From: a virus
DNA: 64,000 nucleotides
Virus record (IMG/VR): IMGVR_UViG_3300043409_003130
Span: 1 to 64,000 of that record
Direction: 5' to 3' (one strand)
A program made the translations under genes and the position numbers. This document shows, piece by piece, positions 44,914-54,193 of this stretch. The notes beneath the pieces are model-generated. The model had not been told where the DNA came from, did no database searches, and saw only the letters and a program-made list of their open reading frames with translations. Position 1 is the first letter of the stretch. Each line of letters opens with the position of its first letter.

Positions 44914-46980
44914 ATGGCTAATTCTAAGGAAATCGTAATTAAGATAGAAGGAGTAACTGACTTGGCTGCAAGTGGCGGAGCCCAAATAGTTGAATGTAAT
45001 AGTACTGGAAAGTCAAATATGCTTGGACCATTAGCTAAAGGTCTTAACCAAAACTCAACATGGAACGCTACCGTTTTAAATGATAAAGGTACAGTTACAA
45101 TTCCTAATATATCAATTTCTACATACTATTTAATACAGTTAGTTGGTACTCTGCCTGCTATAGTTAAGTCAGATGACCTTAATAAATCAGGTGAAGTTGT
45201 ATTAAAAAGAGACCCTAACACTGTTCTTGCGGAGCAGGAGGTGATTACCGATAAATTTGTTAAACCACCAGATGAGATAGAGGAGACCCCTGCTAGCACA
45301 GAGGACGGTGCCAGATTTGAATATGAAATTAATAATGATGTAAAAAAATCCAGAGTATCCGTTTCATTATACGGAATACTTCAACATAATGGAGTAATAG
45401 TAGACGATAAATTAATAGGAACTAGCGAAATCAAAAAATATAAAAAAGGTGACACTGGTGCAGATAGTATAGAGGTTATTGCCTCTGAGTTAAAAAGGCA
45501 AATAATTTATGATTCTCAAAATTTTATTCAATATAAGTATGATACTTATATTGAAACTGATAAAGTCAAAGAACGAAATGCTAAAAAGAGTGTACCGTCT
45601 AAAGTAACAAAAGCCGAAGCTGAAGCTATTACTAAGGACTTATGGAAAAAAATTGAAGCAAAGCGCGCACAAGACATAACGCCAACTAATGTAATTAATA
45701 CAGAGAATAAAGCCAACAGCCAATCCAATACCAAAAAAGGAGCGCTTAATTTGATGAAAATAGAGGGCGGCCATAATCTATTAGACGCGGACCCAGCTGC
45801 ATTTTATGAAAAAATAGATAAGACTGGTAAAGAGCCTAAGGTCGAACAAATTCCTTCAAATAATCAGTCAACTAATATATCCAAGATAATTACTGATAAT
45901 TCAGTTAAACAAGATAAAGATGGAAATATAATTACCTATTCAAATTCAAAAACTCAAAATATATCTAACAATAGCTCAAATGAAATAACTAATTCTATAG
46001 TCAAAACAGGTAGCCCTTCATCTGATGACAAATATAAAGATGCAGCAAAGGCAAATATTAATACCTATCAAGAATCTCAAAAGGTTCTGAAAGATGCACT
46101 TGGAGATCCTACGATAGATAAAGCGGGTAAAGCTGCAATAAAAAAAGAACTTGCTGCGGTAACTGCCACTCTTAAACAAGAAATAGCTAATTACAATAAA
46201 GAGTATCCTGATGATAAAACATACCAATCCGCTGGGGCTAAAGCAAATGTTACTAAAACAAATAAAAAAATATCAGCTGAGGCAAAAACTGAAAAAAAGG
46301 CTGAAACTAAATCCGCTGATGCCAAAACCGGACAAAAACTTGCTGAACCGGCTAAAACTGCTTTAGATAGCAAACAAAAAACTGAATCTGGTAAATCAGC
46401 CGACAGTGTATTACAGCAGCTTAGTGGAATGGATGATAAAAAAGATCCAGAGGTTAAGTCTAACACAAGTAGTTCAGTTGAAGATATTCAAAAGATTATT
46501 AATCAAGAATTAGATTATGACCCTCGTACAGATGCTGAAATTACTGATACAGTTAAGTCTGACTCTGGTATTAGTGCTGCTTCTGAGAAGTCAACGTTAA
46601 AGAACCAACCCCAACCTAAAATCAAGGTAAAAAAAGAAAAACAGAGTACCAAATCCATATTGGAAGAGAAGCCTAAGGCTATTGAATCTAAAACGGTTAA
46701 GGAATTAACTGCACTTAACAATAATATACAAAATTTAAACAAAAACCCAGTCAATATTGATAACGGGAGCCAAATTACAAATACCAATACTAATAATAAT
46801 AATACTAATCCAGTTGACCTTTATAAGAATCCTCGACCTGCGTCCAAACCTGGTAGCATGGCTAAAGAAACAAAAGAGAAACCTGAACCGGTTGATAATT
46901 CACAATCGGCTCTTAATTCTCAACTATTACATGCAATATACGATTTACTAAGTACCGGAATAAAAGTAAAATACTCATAA
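44914..46980 (+). CDS. Long disordered or coiled protein of unknown function
   Basis: A 688-residue protein. Residues 1-100 have a compact beta pattern (EIVIKIEGVTDLAA...NISISTYYLIQLVG). The rest is Lys/Ser/Asn/Glu-rich and low in hydrophobic residues, with stretches such as AKTEKKAETKSADAK and SNTSSSVEDIQKIINQEL, typical of disorder or loose coils. The codon mix is less AT-biased in places than in its neighbours. It is placed where T4-like phages have hub and tape-measure genes, but the composition is unlike a normal tape measure. It is alone behind its own promoter. Confidence 0.5.
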   Translation: MANSKEIVIKIEGVTDLAASGGAQIVECNSTGKSNMLGPLAKGLNQNSTWNATVLNDKGTVTIPNISISTYYLIQLVGTLPAIVKSDDLNKSGEVVLKRDPNTVLAEQEVITDKFVKPPDEIEETPASTEDGARFEYEINNDVKKSRVSVSLYGILQHNGVIVDDKLIGTSEIKKYKKGDTGADSIEVIASELKRQIIYDSQNFIQYKYDTYIETDKVKERNAKKSVPSKVTKAEAEAITKDLWKKIEAKRAQDITPTNVINTENKANSQSNTKKGALNLMKIEGGHNLLDADPAAFYEKIDKTGKEPKVEQIPSNNQSTNISKIITDNSVKQDKDGNIITYSNSKTQNISNNSSNEITNSIVKTGSPSSDDKYKDAAKANINTYQESQKVLKDALGDPTIDKAGKAAIKKELAAVTATLKQEIANYNKEYPDDKTYQSAGAKANVTKTNKKISAEAKTEKKAETKSADAKTGQKLAEPAKTALDSKQKTESGKSADSVLQQLSGMDDKKDPEVKSNTSSSVEDIQKIINQELDYDPRTDAEITDTVKSDSGISAASEKSTLKNQPQPKIKVKKEKQSTKSILEEKPKAIESKTVKELTALNNNIQNLNKNPVNIDNGSQITNTNTNNNNTNPVDLYKNPRPASKPGSMAKETKEKPEPVDNSQSALNSQLLHAIYDLLSTGIKVKYS

Positions 46981-47210
46981 TGAAATATCTAGACCAAATA
47001 AAGAAAATCGTATTAAATTACGATAAAATTCAGCAATCTTTAAATTTATTAGAAGAACAGGCTCATATACTAAATTTAAGTAAAAATGCAATTGAATTAC
47101 AGTTAGCTGAAGTAAAAGAGTCAGAACGACTCCTAATAGATAAAATAAAGTCTGAAACTGGAGAAGTTCCTGACTTTTATAAAATTTTACAAGAATTACA
47201 AAAAGTATGA
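46980..47210 (+). CDS. Small coiled-coil protein
   Basis: 76 residues, one long amphipathic helix with heptad-like spacing (IKKIVLNYDKIQQSLNLLEE, LQLAEVKESERLLIDKIKSE). It starts on the A of the previous stop (TAATG) and its stop overlaps the next ATG. A scaffold or chaperone for the neighbouring tail proteins is possible; unproven. Confidence 0.6.
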   Translation: MKYLDQIKKIVLNYDKIQQSLNLLEEQAHILNLSKNAIELQLAEVKESERLLIDKIKSETGEVPDFYKILQELQKV

Positions 47211-50137
47211 TTTCAAATTTTATAAATTTATCAAGTTATTGTGTACTTGAATTTAGAGCAACCCCAATTGGCGATGCAAATCCACCATTATTAACTTCAC
47301 AATTTTATCTAGTTGATAATAAACACTTAGGTATTAAACAAATTTATAATACTGATGGATATTCAGCAACAACTCGCAATACTAGAAATTTTAGTCTTAT
47401 TGGACTAGGCGGATCTAAGTTAATATATAATGATATTACATTAATCCCAATGTATTCAGATTTTGATCCATTAATAACAGAAACCACTGTTTCTAGTGAA
47501 TTAAGTATTAATATGGTAATGGACACAATGCGATTTCATTTTGCATCAGGTTTTAATTTTACTGACGTTGAACATATAATTGTTGGAGCCCGTCATAAAC
47601 TTAATAATATTACTCAAATCCAATTAGCCAATATTATATTAAATGCAGTAACCACTGCCGCACTTTTTAGTTATAATACCCGACCTCTATTTTTAGCCAA
47701 TACAATATATGATAAGTATATTGATATTAAAATTCCATCAATTCCATGGCTAGATGCAGACTTTAAACAGTTTGGAGCCAGTTCATTTGAACATGCAATA
47801 ACTGGTGGTATTGGTTTCATTAAAAATGCCCCAATTACAGTATTTTTAGCAGAAGCGACCCAATCTGATTACTTTGCACCAAATAATATAACATATGAGC
47901 AATATCAAATTACTCAATATTATGAAGGTTCAGTTTCGCAAATTAATAAATTTGATACACTAGGTTGCCAAATTGCCGAGGCAGAGGACGGCGACTATAT
48001 TGAATTTTTTGCAACCTGGAATGGAGCATTTCCAGATTCATTAATTGCAACCCTAAATGAGAGTGGAGCTGATCAAGAATGGATAATATCACATCAACTG
48101 ACTATATACGAACATATTGGTTCAGATATTGTGCTATCTGGAAATTCTTTAATTTATCAAGAGTCTAATTTTGATACCCCATTAACCTATCGGCCTATAT
48201 TAAAACAGGCTGGCTTTGCGGTAGCAATGTCAATTGACTATATAATGAGATTAATCAATAAAAAAAATGGGGACCAAGTAATAAAAAGTGCCTCAATGAG
48301 TATTATTAATCCAAACCGATATGGTAAAAAATTAGAAAAAATTGAATTATTAAACGGCCCGCAGTCAATGCGAATATACAATAAAATTGAGCAAAAAAAC
48401 TTTGAGACCAATGCAATTTTTTCAGGATCAGTACCGTCAATAAGCACAAGTGCTCCAAGTACTACACTCTTAACTAATCAAATTACGTTATTAACCTCTC
48501 AAAGAGATACACTACAGGCCCTATATACTAGTGCCCAAATTCCAATTACGTCGGTTATTAAACAGATAAGTATTCAATTAAGTAGCGGTAATGCACTATC
48601 CCCAATTGGTGAACAGCTTATTTATGGACAAGGTCGAGCGGTGTTAGTAATTGATCCAGTTGATAATTTAATAAAATTAACACTTTATAAAAAAGAAACT
48701 CTAGGTACCTCAATACTAAGTTTAGCCCCAATAAATTTAGTGGCTGGATTTAATAGCGTAACATTTAAATTAACATTCGGTACCACTAACGATTTTATAT
48801 TTTCAAATACTTCAATTGGTAACATATCTAGTTTGGCAAACGGCGAACTTTTATTTAGAATTCCAAAGGTTCAGGCTAAATTACTATTAGAGAATTCAGA
48901 GAATACGTTTATGGTAACCAAAGTTGACCCACTTGGAACCGAAACTCTTATGTATACTGGTACCTGGTTATCATCATCTGATTACCAAGCCGCAAATACC
49001 GCGGTTGATATTGCCAGAGAAAATGCCGTAACCGCTGCTGCCTTAGCCACTGCCCTTGCAACAATTAATACATTAAATCTTGAAAAGAGTTTATTAACGA
49101 CTCAGAAAAATGCAGCAATTGCACAGAAAAATACAGCAATTGCAGAGAAAAATACAGCAGTTACGGCATTTGCAACGCATATGGCAATACCGCATAATAC
49201 CGGAACTGGCGGCGGTCCGCCGCCACCGACAACTACAACAACTACGGCGCCAGCAATAGTTGAAGCAATTTCAGGATTTGGTCCACAAACCGGAAACGTT
49301 GGATCAACGGTTGCCTTAAGTGGAAATTTTAATTTTGGCAACCCTGGAACTATTAAGGTTGGAAGTACCCCAGCGGTAATTAGCCTGCTACGTCCAAATG
49401 ATAATGCGATTAACTTCACTATTCCAGCTGGTGTAAATATTGGAACAGGTAATCTGTCAGGTACTCCAAATTTAATATATTATACTGGTTCAAATGGAAG
49501 TGTTAGCACAAGTGCAGGTCCATTTACTGTAACTGAACCTGCTAATACAACTACAACGGTTCACTATCATGTATATGTAGGTAATAGAACTGGATCAGCT
49601 GGTGCATATACCTATGCTGACTGGCCAATGGACAGTCCGACTACAATGTTCTATTACAACATGTTTGAAATACAAACGGAAATAATGGTTAATGGAGTTG
49701 GACAAGGATTTAGCAATCCAAGTACACAAAAGGTATTTATGAGGTCTCCAGCTAGTACATATTCAGGGTTAACCCAGCTTCAAATAACTGGACCAAATCC
49801 AGCGGCTGCAGTATATGTAAACGGTCTATCATATGATAGTGGATGGGTTAGCGGAACCTTTACCATGCTTAAAACTGATAGATTTAAAATAATTAGAAGC
49901 TCTAGTACAAGTAACAATGCCACAAGCATATCAGATTCGGTTTGGTTAACTGATGATCAGATCTATCGTAGAAATTACACAAGCGGCCAATTTGGATATA
50001 GTGCTCCATATAACATTGGATTAGGAAACGGGCTTCCATATAGTGCACAAGTTTCAAATGGATATATCTATTTTACTGAGGAGCAGTTATCTGGTAAAAC
50101 GATACATATTTGGTCTGGCGCAAAAAGCGCATATTAA
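47207..50137 (+). CDS. Large tail structural protein with IPT/TIG-like domain
   Basis: A 976-residue protein. The first half is beta-rich with no familiar motif. A coiled segment lies at about residues 597-655 (AAALATALATINTL, EKSLLTTQKNAAIAQKN). A proline-rich then Thr-rich linker (GGGPPPPTTTTTT at about 49210-49250) leads to an Ig-like IPT/TIG domain at 49255-49550 (ISGFGPQTGNVGSTVALSG, then TIPAGVNIGTG). A final beta domain of about 180 residues has a terminal aromatic-rich segment. IPT/TIG domains are common in adhesins and phage tail surfaces. The role is inferred from architecture. Confidence 0.6.
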   Translation: MISNFINLSSYCVLEFRATPIGDANPPLLTSQFYLVDNKHLGIKQIYNTDGYSATTRNTRNFSLIGLGGSKLIYNDITLIPMYSDFDPLITETTVSSELSINMVMDTMRFHFASGFNFTDVEHIIVGARHKLNNITQIQLANIILNAVTTAALFSYNTRPLFLANTIYDKYIDIKIPSIPWLDADFKQFGASSFEHAITGGIGFIKNAPITVFLAEATQSDYFAPNNITYEQYQITQYYEGSVSQINKFDTLGCQIAEAEDGDYIEFFATWNGAFPDSLIATLNESGADQEWIISHQLTIYEHIGSDIVLSGNSLIYQESNFDTPLTYRPILKQAGFAVAMSIDYIMRLINKKNGDQVIKSASMSIINPNRYGKKLEKIELLNGPQSMRIYNKIEQKNFETNAIFSGSVPSISTSAPSTTLLTNQITLLTSQRDTLQALYTSAQIPITSVIKQISIQLSSGNALSPIGEQLIYGQGRAVLVIDPVDNLIKLTLYKKETLGTSILSLAPINLVAGFNSVTFKLTFGTTNDFIFSNTSIGNISSLANGELLFRIPKVQAKLLLENSENTFMVTKVDPLGTETLMYTGTWLSSSDYQAANTAVDIARENAVTAAALATALATINTLNLEKSLLTTQKNAAIAQKNTAIAEKNTAVTAFATHMAIPHNTGTGGGPPPPTTTTTTAPAIVEAISGFGPQTGNVGSTVALSGNFNFGNPGTIKVGSTPAVISLLRPNDNAINFTIPAGVNIGTGNLSGTPNLIYYTGSNGSVSTSAGPFTVTEPANTTTTVHYHVYVGNRTGSAGAYTYADWPMDSPTTMFYYNMFEIQTEIMVNGVGQGFSNPSTQKVFMRSPASTYSGLTQLQITGPNPAAAVYVNGLSYDSGWVSGTFTMLKTDRFKIIRSSSTSNNATSISDSVWLTDDQIYRRNYTSGQFGYSAPYNIGLGNGLPYSAQVSNGYIYFTEEQLSGKTIHIWSGAKSAY

Positions 50138-50165
50138 AAAGCTAATTTATTATAAAAAGCCATAG

Positions 50166-50173
50166 ATAAATAA
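50166..50173 (+). promoter_or_regulatory. T4-late-like promoter word ATAAATAA, upstream copy
   Basis: AGATAAATAAAGTTAG is 46 bases before the ATG at 50220 and 18 bases before a second copy at 50192. A tandem pair before one gene is unusual in this window and suggests strong late expression. Confidence 0.5.
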
Positions 50174-50191
50174 AGTTAGAGAATATATTAA

Positions 50192-50199
50192 ATAAATAA
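50192..50199 (+). promoter_or_regulatory. T4-late-like promoter word ATAAATAA, proximal copy
   Basis: TAAATAAATAATAAAAAAG ends 20 bases before the ATG at 50220. The AAATAATAAAAA context matches 54167. Confidence 0.5.
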
Positions 50200-50219
50200 T
50201 AAAAAAGATAACTAGTTCA

Positions 50220-51758
50220 ATGAACAGTCTCATACAAGAATTAACAACAGAGTTAAAATCAAATACTCAAATCAAAGATAGTATTGTCGTAAAGGTAGTA
50301 TTAGAGTCAATTAATAATTCAGTACTATTAGGAGTCTCTTCTTCTGATGTATTGGAAAATGCACTTTCTACACTTGACCAGTTAGCCCAGGCTACAGTTA
50401 ATGAAAACTTAAAAGAGGTGGTTGCTAAATTTAAAAAAATGGCAGTAAAACCTACACAAAGACTTCAAAATATGGCAAAAGAGGCTGGCATATCAATAAA
50501 GATTAAGGCCTTAAAAGAGTCAGCGATGTATGGAGATCCAACTTTTAAATATACAATTTCTAAAATTGAAGAAAAGTTAGCCGGTATTCCAGAGTTTAGA
50601 CTAATTGGAGTTATTTCTGAAGCATTAACACCGTATTCATATGACAAGAATGTTGCCGATACTATTTCTGAATTAGCAAAATATGTAAATGAAAATCGTG
50701 CAAAATTAGAGGTAATCAATGCAATATTTGAAATGAGACAAACAAGTTCAATGATTTATAGCGAATCTATTGCAGAACTTGAAAATTCATTATTAGAAAA
50801 TTCATATAGTTCAGATACGCTTAAGATGAAAATGCGTGGAAAATCTACACTACCTATTGTAAATAGACTTATTAATACCTTAAGTATGGTTGAGTCTAAA
50901 TTATCAGGTAAATTTAATATTGGACTAGGAAATGGAGATGCAAAAGTTAATTCAATTATTGCTCCGTTCTGTAAAATATCAGAGTCAGAAGCAGTTGTTT
51001 TTGTAGATAATAAGTTTATTAAATTAACTGAAGAGGATAGCCCTAAGCAGGTAGAAATTTCAGACCTTGCTGAATTTCCAGAATTTGTTGAAGTTTGCGA
51101 AGCTTTTGCAGGTTTAAATTTCCAGGAGCAAGATAATTCAATTGTTACAAACGGTAGAAATTTACAAATTAAGTTCTCAATAAATGAAAATGGTAACTTA
51201 ACCCTATTTGTTAATAATAATATAGTTGAAGACTTAACTAAAATGAACTTGTCTGAATTATTTGTTATGGAACAGTTTGAAACTCGTTCTAAATTAACAA
51301 AGATATTTAATTCATTAGACACTATTGTTAATTTGGAATTTGCTAAGAAAATCGTAAATGAAAGATTAGATAAAGACTCATTGGTATTTACACTTGGAGA
51401 AACTCTTTATATCTTTGAAAAGTTAGGTCAAACCAGACTTATCAAGAAAATGGATGGTTTACAATTTCATAATTACGTAATGGAAAATTTCAAATATGAT
51501 GTTAGCGAACTATATTCAATTCAGTTAGAAGATAATGAATTTAAACTTCGTGAACTTGAAGAAGATAAAAAGATAATTGAGTCAGACTTATCTAAACTAG
51601 AATTATCAATTTCTAAATTAGAAGAAGCCTTAACCGACTCTACTTTATCTGAAGAGTATCAAACGCAATTATCTGATCTTAAAGTTTCAATTGAAAAGAA
51701 CGTAAACTCTCTTAAGAATCACTATATTCAATTAGATCAATCGAAAAAAAAAGCATAA
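50220..51758 (+). CDS. Structural protein with probable frameshifted extension, zero-frame part
   Basis: A 512-residue protein in its zero frame, alpha-helical in the first 230 residues and with a coiled-coil end (about 435-500, LEEDKKIIESDLSKLELSIS). It has a beta-rich middle part (NIGLGNGDAKVNSI...). It ends ...DQSKKKA at a TAA that directly follows nine A's. The -1 frame continues for 98 residues from the same site (51744-52048). Two late-promoter words suggest high expression, as for a prohead-core or major accessory protein, but I recognise no family. Confidence 0.6.
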   Translation: MNSLIQELTTELKSNTQIKDSIVVKVVLESINNSVLLGVSSSDVLENALSTLDQLAQATVNENLKEVVAKFKKMAVKPTQRLQNMAKEAGISIKIKALKESAMYGDPTFKYTISKIEEKLAGIPEFRLIGVISEALTPYSYDKNVADTISELAKYVNENRAKLEVINAIFEMRQTSSMIYSESIAELENSLLENSYSSDTLKMKMRGKSTLPIVNRLINTLSMVESKLSGKFNIGLGNGDAKVNSIIAPFCKISESEAVVFVDNKFIKLTEEDSPKQVEISDLAEFPEFVEVCEAFAGLNFQEQDNSIVTNGRNLQIKFSINENGNLTLFVNNNIVEDLTKMNLSELFVMEQFETRSKLTKIFNSLDTIVNLEFAKKIVNERLDKDSLVFTLGETLYIFEKLGQTRLIKKMDGLQFHNYVMENFKYDVSELYSIQLEDNEFKLRELEEDKKIIESDLSKLELSISKLEEALTDSTLSEEYQTQLSDLKVSIEKNVNSLKNHYIQLDQSKKKA

Positions 51759-52048
51759 ACGAGGCTGAGTCGATTACACTAGTTTCTCCAAAAACTTCAA
51801 AATATAGTGTTGGAAAACGGGTTGTACTAAATGATAATACTTCAGGTACAATTATTGGAATAGATGCAGTTAGTGGAACTTATCTATTAATGACTTCAGA
51901 TAACAGGTCAATTCGGGTTAAAACCTCAGATATTGAAAGTTTAGAAAAACCCAAGGATAATGACTATCAAATATCTGGAATTAATCCAGATAAAACTGAT
52001 GAACTTTCAATTAAAGATACTCCATTTGATTTAAACCAAGACAAGTAA
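51744..52048 (+). CDS. C-terminal extension read by probable -1 frameshift
   Basis: The zero frame reads TCG-AAA-AAA-AAA-GCA-TAA. A one-base backward slip on the A-run gives ...AGC-ATA-AAC-GAG and 98 further codons, SINEAESITLVSPKTSKYSV and onward to FDLNQDK and TAA at 52046. There is no ATG, GTG or TTG in this frame until 51889, so a separate gene is unlikely. The stretch GKRVVLNDNTSGTIIGID...RVKTSDIESL looks like a small KOW or SH3-type barrel. The fused product would be about 609 residues. Alternatives are polymerase slippage on nine A's or a one-base assembly error. Confidence 0.65.
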
Positions 52049-52051
52049 TTA

Positions 52052-52060
52052 TAGTATAAT
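52052..52060 (+). promoter_or_regulatory. TAGTATAAT promoter-like word before FkbM methyltransferase
   Basis: TAGTATAATAGTCTAAAC begins 4 bases after the stop of the frameshifted protein and ends 20 bases before the ATG at 52081. The nine-base word is identical to those at 14414 and 62563. Confidence 0.45.
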
Positions 52061-52080
52061 AGTCTAAACATTATAGAAAA

Positions 52081-52881
52081 ATGGCAGACGTATTATGCTC
52101 AATTGAGGAAGCTAGAGAAGCTGGAACTCTTCAAGTCTTTGAAAAAAAGACTAAATATCACGAATATAAATTTCTGGTTAGGTCAGAAGAAGAGATCAAA
52201 TTCAATGTTTCTCAAAATATCTCAATGAAGCCGACTGGTGGAGAGTATTTTAAACCATTATTTTTACCTCACTATGCACAGGACGGTAATCCATTAAGCC
52301 TGGATGATCTTAATCAAGAAGATACTTGGTTAGATGCTGGAGCCCATATTGGTATATTTGCAACCCGACTACTTACCCAATTTCCAAAAATTAAAAAAGT
52401 TTATTCATATGAGCCGTTTCATAATAATGTAGAATTTGCTCAACAGAATATTGAAATGAATGGTGTACAAGATCGTTGCGAAATTATTGAAAAGGCTGTT
52501 GTACCTGGTGACGAAACCTCAGTAGACTTTTTTCTTTCTCAAGATTCAGGTAAACACTCAGTTCATCCAGTAAAAGGTAGAAAAGTAATGACTGTGCCTG
52601 CTGAGAATATTAATGAAGTTCTTAAAAAGGTTAACTGTGTAAAGATGGATATTGAAGGTCTAGAATATGAGATGATTAAGTCAATTACTGACTGGAGTAA
52701 AATAAAATTATTTATTGTAGAATATCATTTTCATTATAGTTGGCTACTTGAAAATCGCACTCAAAAGTTTAATGAAGTAATGTCAATTATGGAAAATAAC
52801 TTTGATCGTATTTTTGTAAACCGAAATGCTGGAACAAGTAAGCATTTCATAACTCACTTTGCTGGATTTAAAAATGTGTAA
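52081..52881 (+). CDS. FkbM-family methyltransferase
   Basis: A 266-residue SAM-dependent methyltransferase. SAM motif I is LDAGAHIGIF (84-93), followed by YSYEPFHNNVEFAQQNIEMN, CVKMDIEGLEYEMIK (the D-I-E-G block of FkbM) and a final IVEYHFHYSW. The FkbM family commonly O-methylates sugars or polyketides. The glycosyltransferase-like gene that follows and shares its promoter type makes a glycan-methylation role plausible; the acceptor is not known. It ends directly at the ATG of a small gene. Confidence 0.8.
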   Translation: MADVLCSIEEAREAGTLQVFEKKTKYHEYKFLVRSEEEIKFNVSQNISMKPTGGEYFKPLFLPHYAQDGNPLSLDDLNQEDTWLDAGAHIGIFATRLLTQFPKIKKVYSYEPFHNNVEFAQQNIEMNGVQDRCEIIEKAVVPGDETSVDFFLSQDSGKHSVHPVKGRKVMTVPAENINEVLKKVNCVKMDIEGLEYEMIKSITDWSKIKLFIVEYHFHYSWLLENRTQKFNEVMSIMENNFDRIFVNRNAGTSKHFITHFAGFKNV

Positions 52882-53064
52882 ATGGAAGTATTAAAAGTAA
52901 TTGAAGAGGCTAGAGAAATTGTAGAGTCAATTGGTGAAACTTGCCCAGTCTATGTTGGATTTGAAAAATCTGAATATATTGTTACTGGCAAGCAGATGCA
53001 AAAAATCGCCGAGGCTCTTTATTCAGCAGACTGTGAACTTTATAATATATTAAATAAAACTTAA
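52882..53064 (+). CDS. Small hypothetical protein
   Basis: 60 residues with two helices separated by a strand (MEVLKVIEEAREIVESIGET, VYVGFEKSEYIVTGKQMQKI). It begins immediately after the methyltransferase stop. The amphipathic helices and the size fit a small binding or anti-factor protein. No family recognised. Confidence 0.5.
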   Translation: MEVLKVIEEAREIVESIGETCPVYVGFEKSEYIVTGKQMQKIAEALYSADCELYNILNKT

Positions 53065-53073
53065 TTATCTAAA

Positions 53074-53082
53074 TAGTATAAC
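53074..53082 (+). promoter_or_regulatory. TAGTATAAC promoter-like word
   Basis: TAGTATAACTAGAT ends 5 bases before the ATG at 53088. It is a one-base variant of the word at 14414 with the same 5-base spacing to the ATG. Confidence 0.4.
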
Positions 53083-53087
53083 TAGAT

Positions 53088-54152
53088 ATGCAAACTACTG
53101 AATCTAAATCTTTATATGCTTATTTTGGAGAATTAGGTTTATTTAGTGGAAATATTCCAGGCCATACCTTTTATCAATTAGGTTTACTTGACTCCATTTC
53201 TGAAAAATATGGAGTTAGCCGATTTGATTTTTTAAACTATATAGATGATGCTCCGCCAGTCGATATGGTTCCAATTTTTGGAGATGGTAAATTAGGTTCA
53301 ATATTTCATACCTATAGCAAAAAATTAATTGATCATTACCGAATAGGCTTTAATCGAGTTATTTCTAATATTGAGGATAAGCGGTATTCAAAATTATTTC
53401 TAAAAGCCAGATTTCGTAATTTATCAACTCTTGAAAAAAAATTAACGGATGCTTCAAAATTTGAAAAAATTATTGAAGTTGCAATTAACTCAGGTTATGA
53501 CCCAAAAGATATTGTAGTATTAGATACTGACCTTTCACTTAGTGAATCTTTTATTGCCAGACTGGCTGAATTAGGAATCACTAGGGAAATTCCATCAATT
53601 ACAATACCTGGCATAGGCAAATCATTTTTGAAAAGTTGCATGGATCTACATCAAAAGTCAAGTGTTATTAAGCCAGCGAATCTTATATACTATGGAAATT
53701 TATCATTTGAAAATTATAAATCTGGCCACAGTAAAAATACAATTATTAATGATATTATTAATAATGTAGACCATATGACACTATTTAGCGGTGACTCTTT
53801 TAAAATGACTGTTGCTGCAAAGTCAACTCCTGAACTTGAGCAATGGATTAATTCAACTAAGTTGGTTAAGTTATGCCCTAGAGAGAACCGTAAAGATATT
53901 TGGACTGCGCTGGAAAATTCACTGGTTTCGGTAAATGTAAGTAAAGATCTCTATTTAAAAGAAGGTTTTATTCCAGCCCGGGTATACGAATCAGTTATAT
54001 TTGGAACCGTTCCAATTTCATATAAGGTTGGAAGCCAGCCTGCACTAACCTTCAATACAGTATCTGAATTTGAAGAAATTTGTAAATTTCTAAAAGACTG
54101 TTCCGGGGCTGACTATTTTAAAATACTTAGCCAAATAGCAGATTCACTTTAA
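53088..54152 (+). CDS. Putative GT-B-type glycosyltransferase
   Basis: A 354-residue soluble protein. The C-terminal half contains ARVYESVIFGTVPISYK (about residues 295-311), the P-x-R-x-Y/F-E-x-x-x-x-G-x-x-P-I/V pattern typical of the nucleotide-sugar site of GT-B enzymes. The N-terminal half has YAYFGELGLFSGNIPG and later IVVLDTDLSLSE. Upstream the FkbM methyltransferase gene carries the same promoter type. Acceptor could be DNA, a fibre protein or a surface glycan; T4-like phages have all three kinds. The fold assignment is moderate. Confidence 0.5.
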   Translation: MQTTESKSLYAYFGELGLFSGNIPGHTFYQLGLLDSISEKYGVSRFDFLNYIDDAPPVDMVPIFGDGKLGSIFHTYSKKLIDHYRIGFNRVISNIEDKRYSKLFLKARFRNLSTLEKKLTDASKFEKIIEVAINSGYDPKDIVVLDTDLSLSESFIARLAELGITREIPSITIPGIGKSFLKSCMDLHQKSSVIKPANLIYYGNLSFENYKSGHSKNTIINDIINNVDHMTLFSGDSFKMTVAAKSTPELEQWINSTKLVKLCPRENRKDIWTALENSLVSVNVSKDLYLKEGFIPARVYESVIFGTVPISYKVGSQPALTFNTVSEFEEICKFLKDCSGADYFKILSQIADSL

Positions 54153-54166
54153 TTAATATTTCACTA

Positions 54167-54174
54167 ATAAATAA
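54167..54174 (+). promoter_or_regulatory. T4-late-like promoter word ATAAATAA
   Basis: TAATAAATAATAAAAAGTATT ends 19 bases before the ATG at 54194 and opens the run of virion-internal-type genes. Confidence 0.5.
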
Positions 54175-54193
54175 TAAAAAGTATTAATGATTA

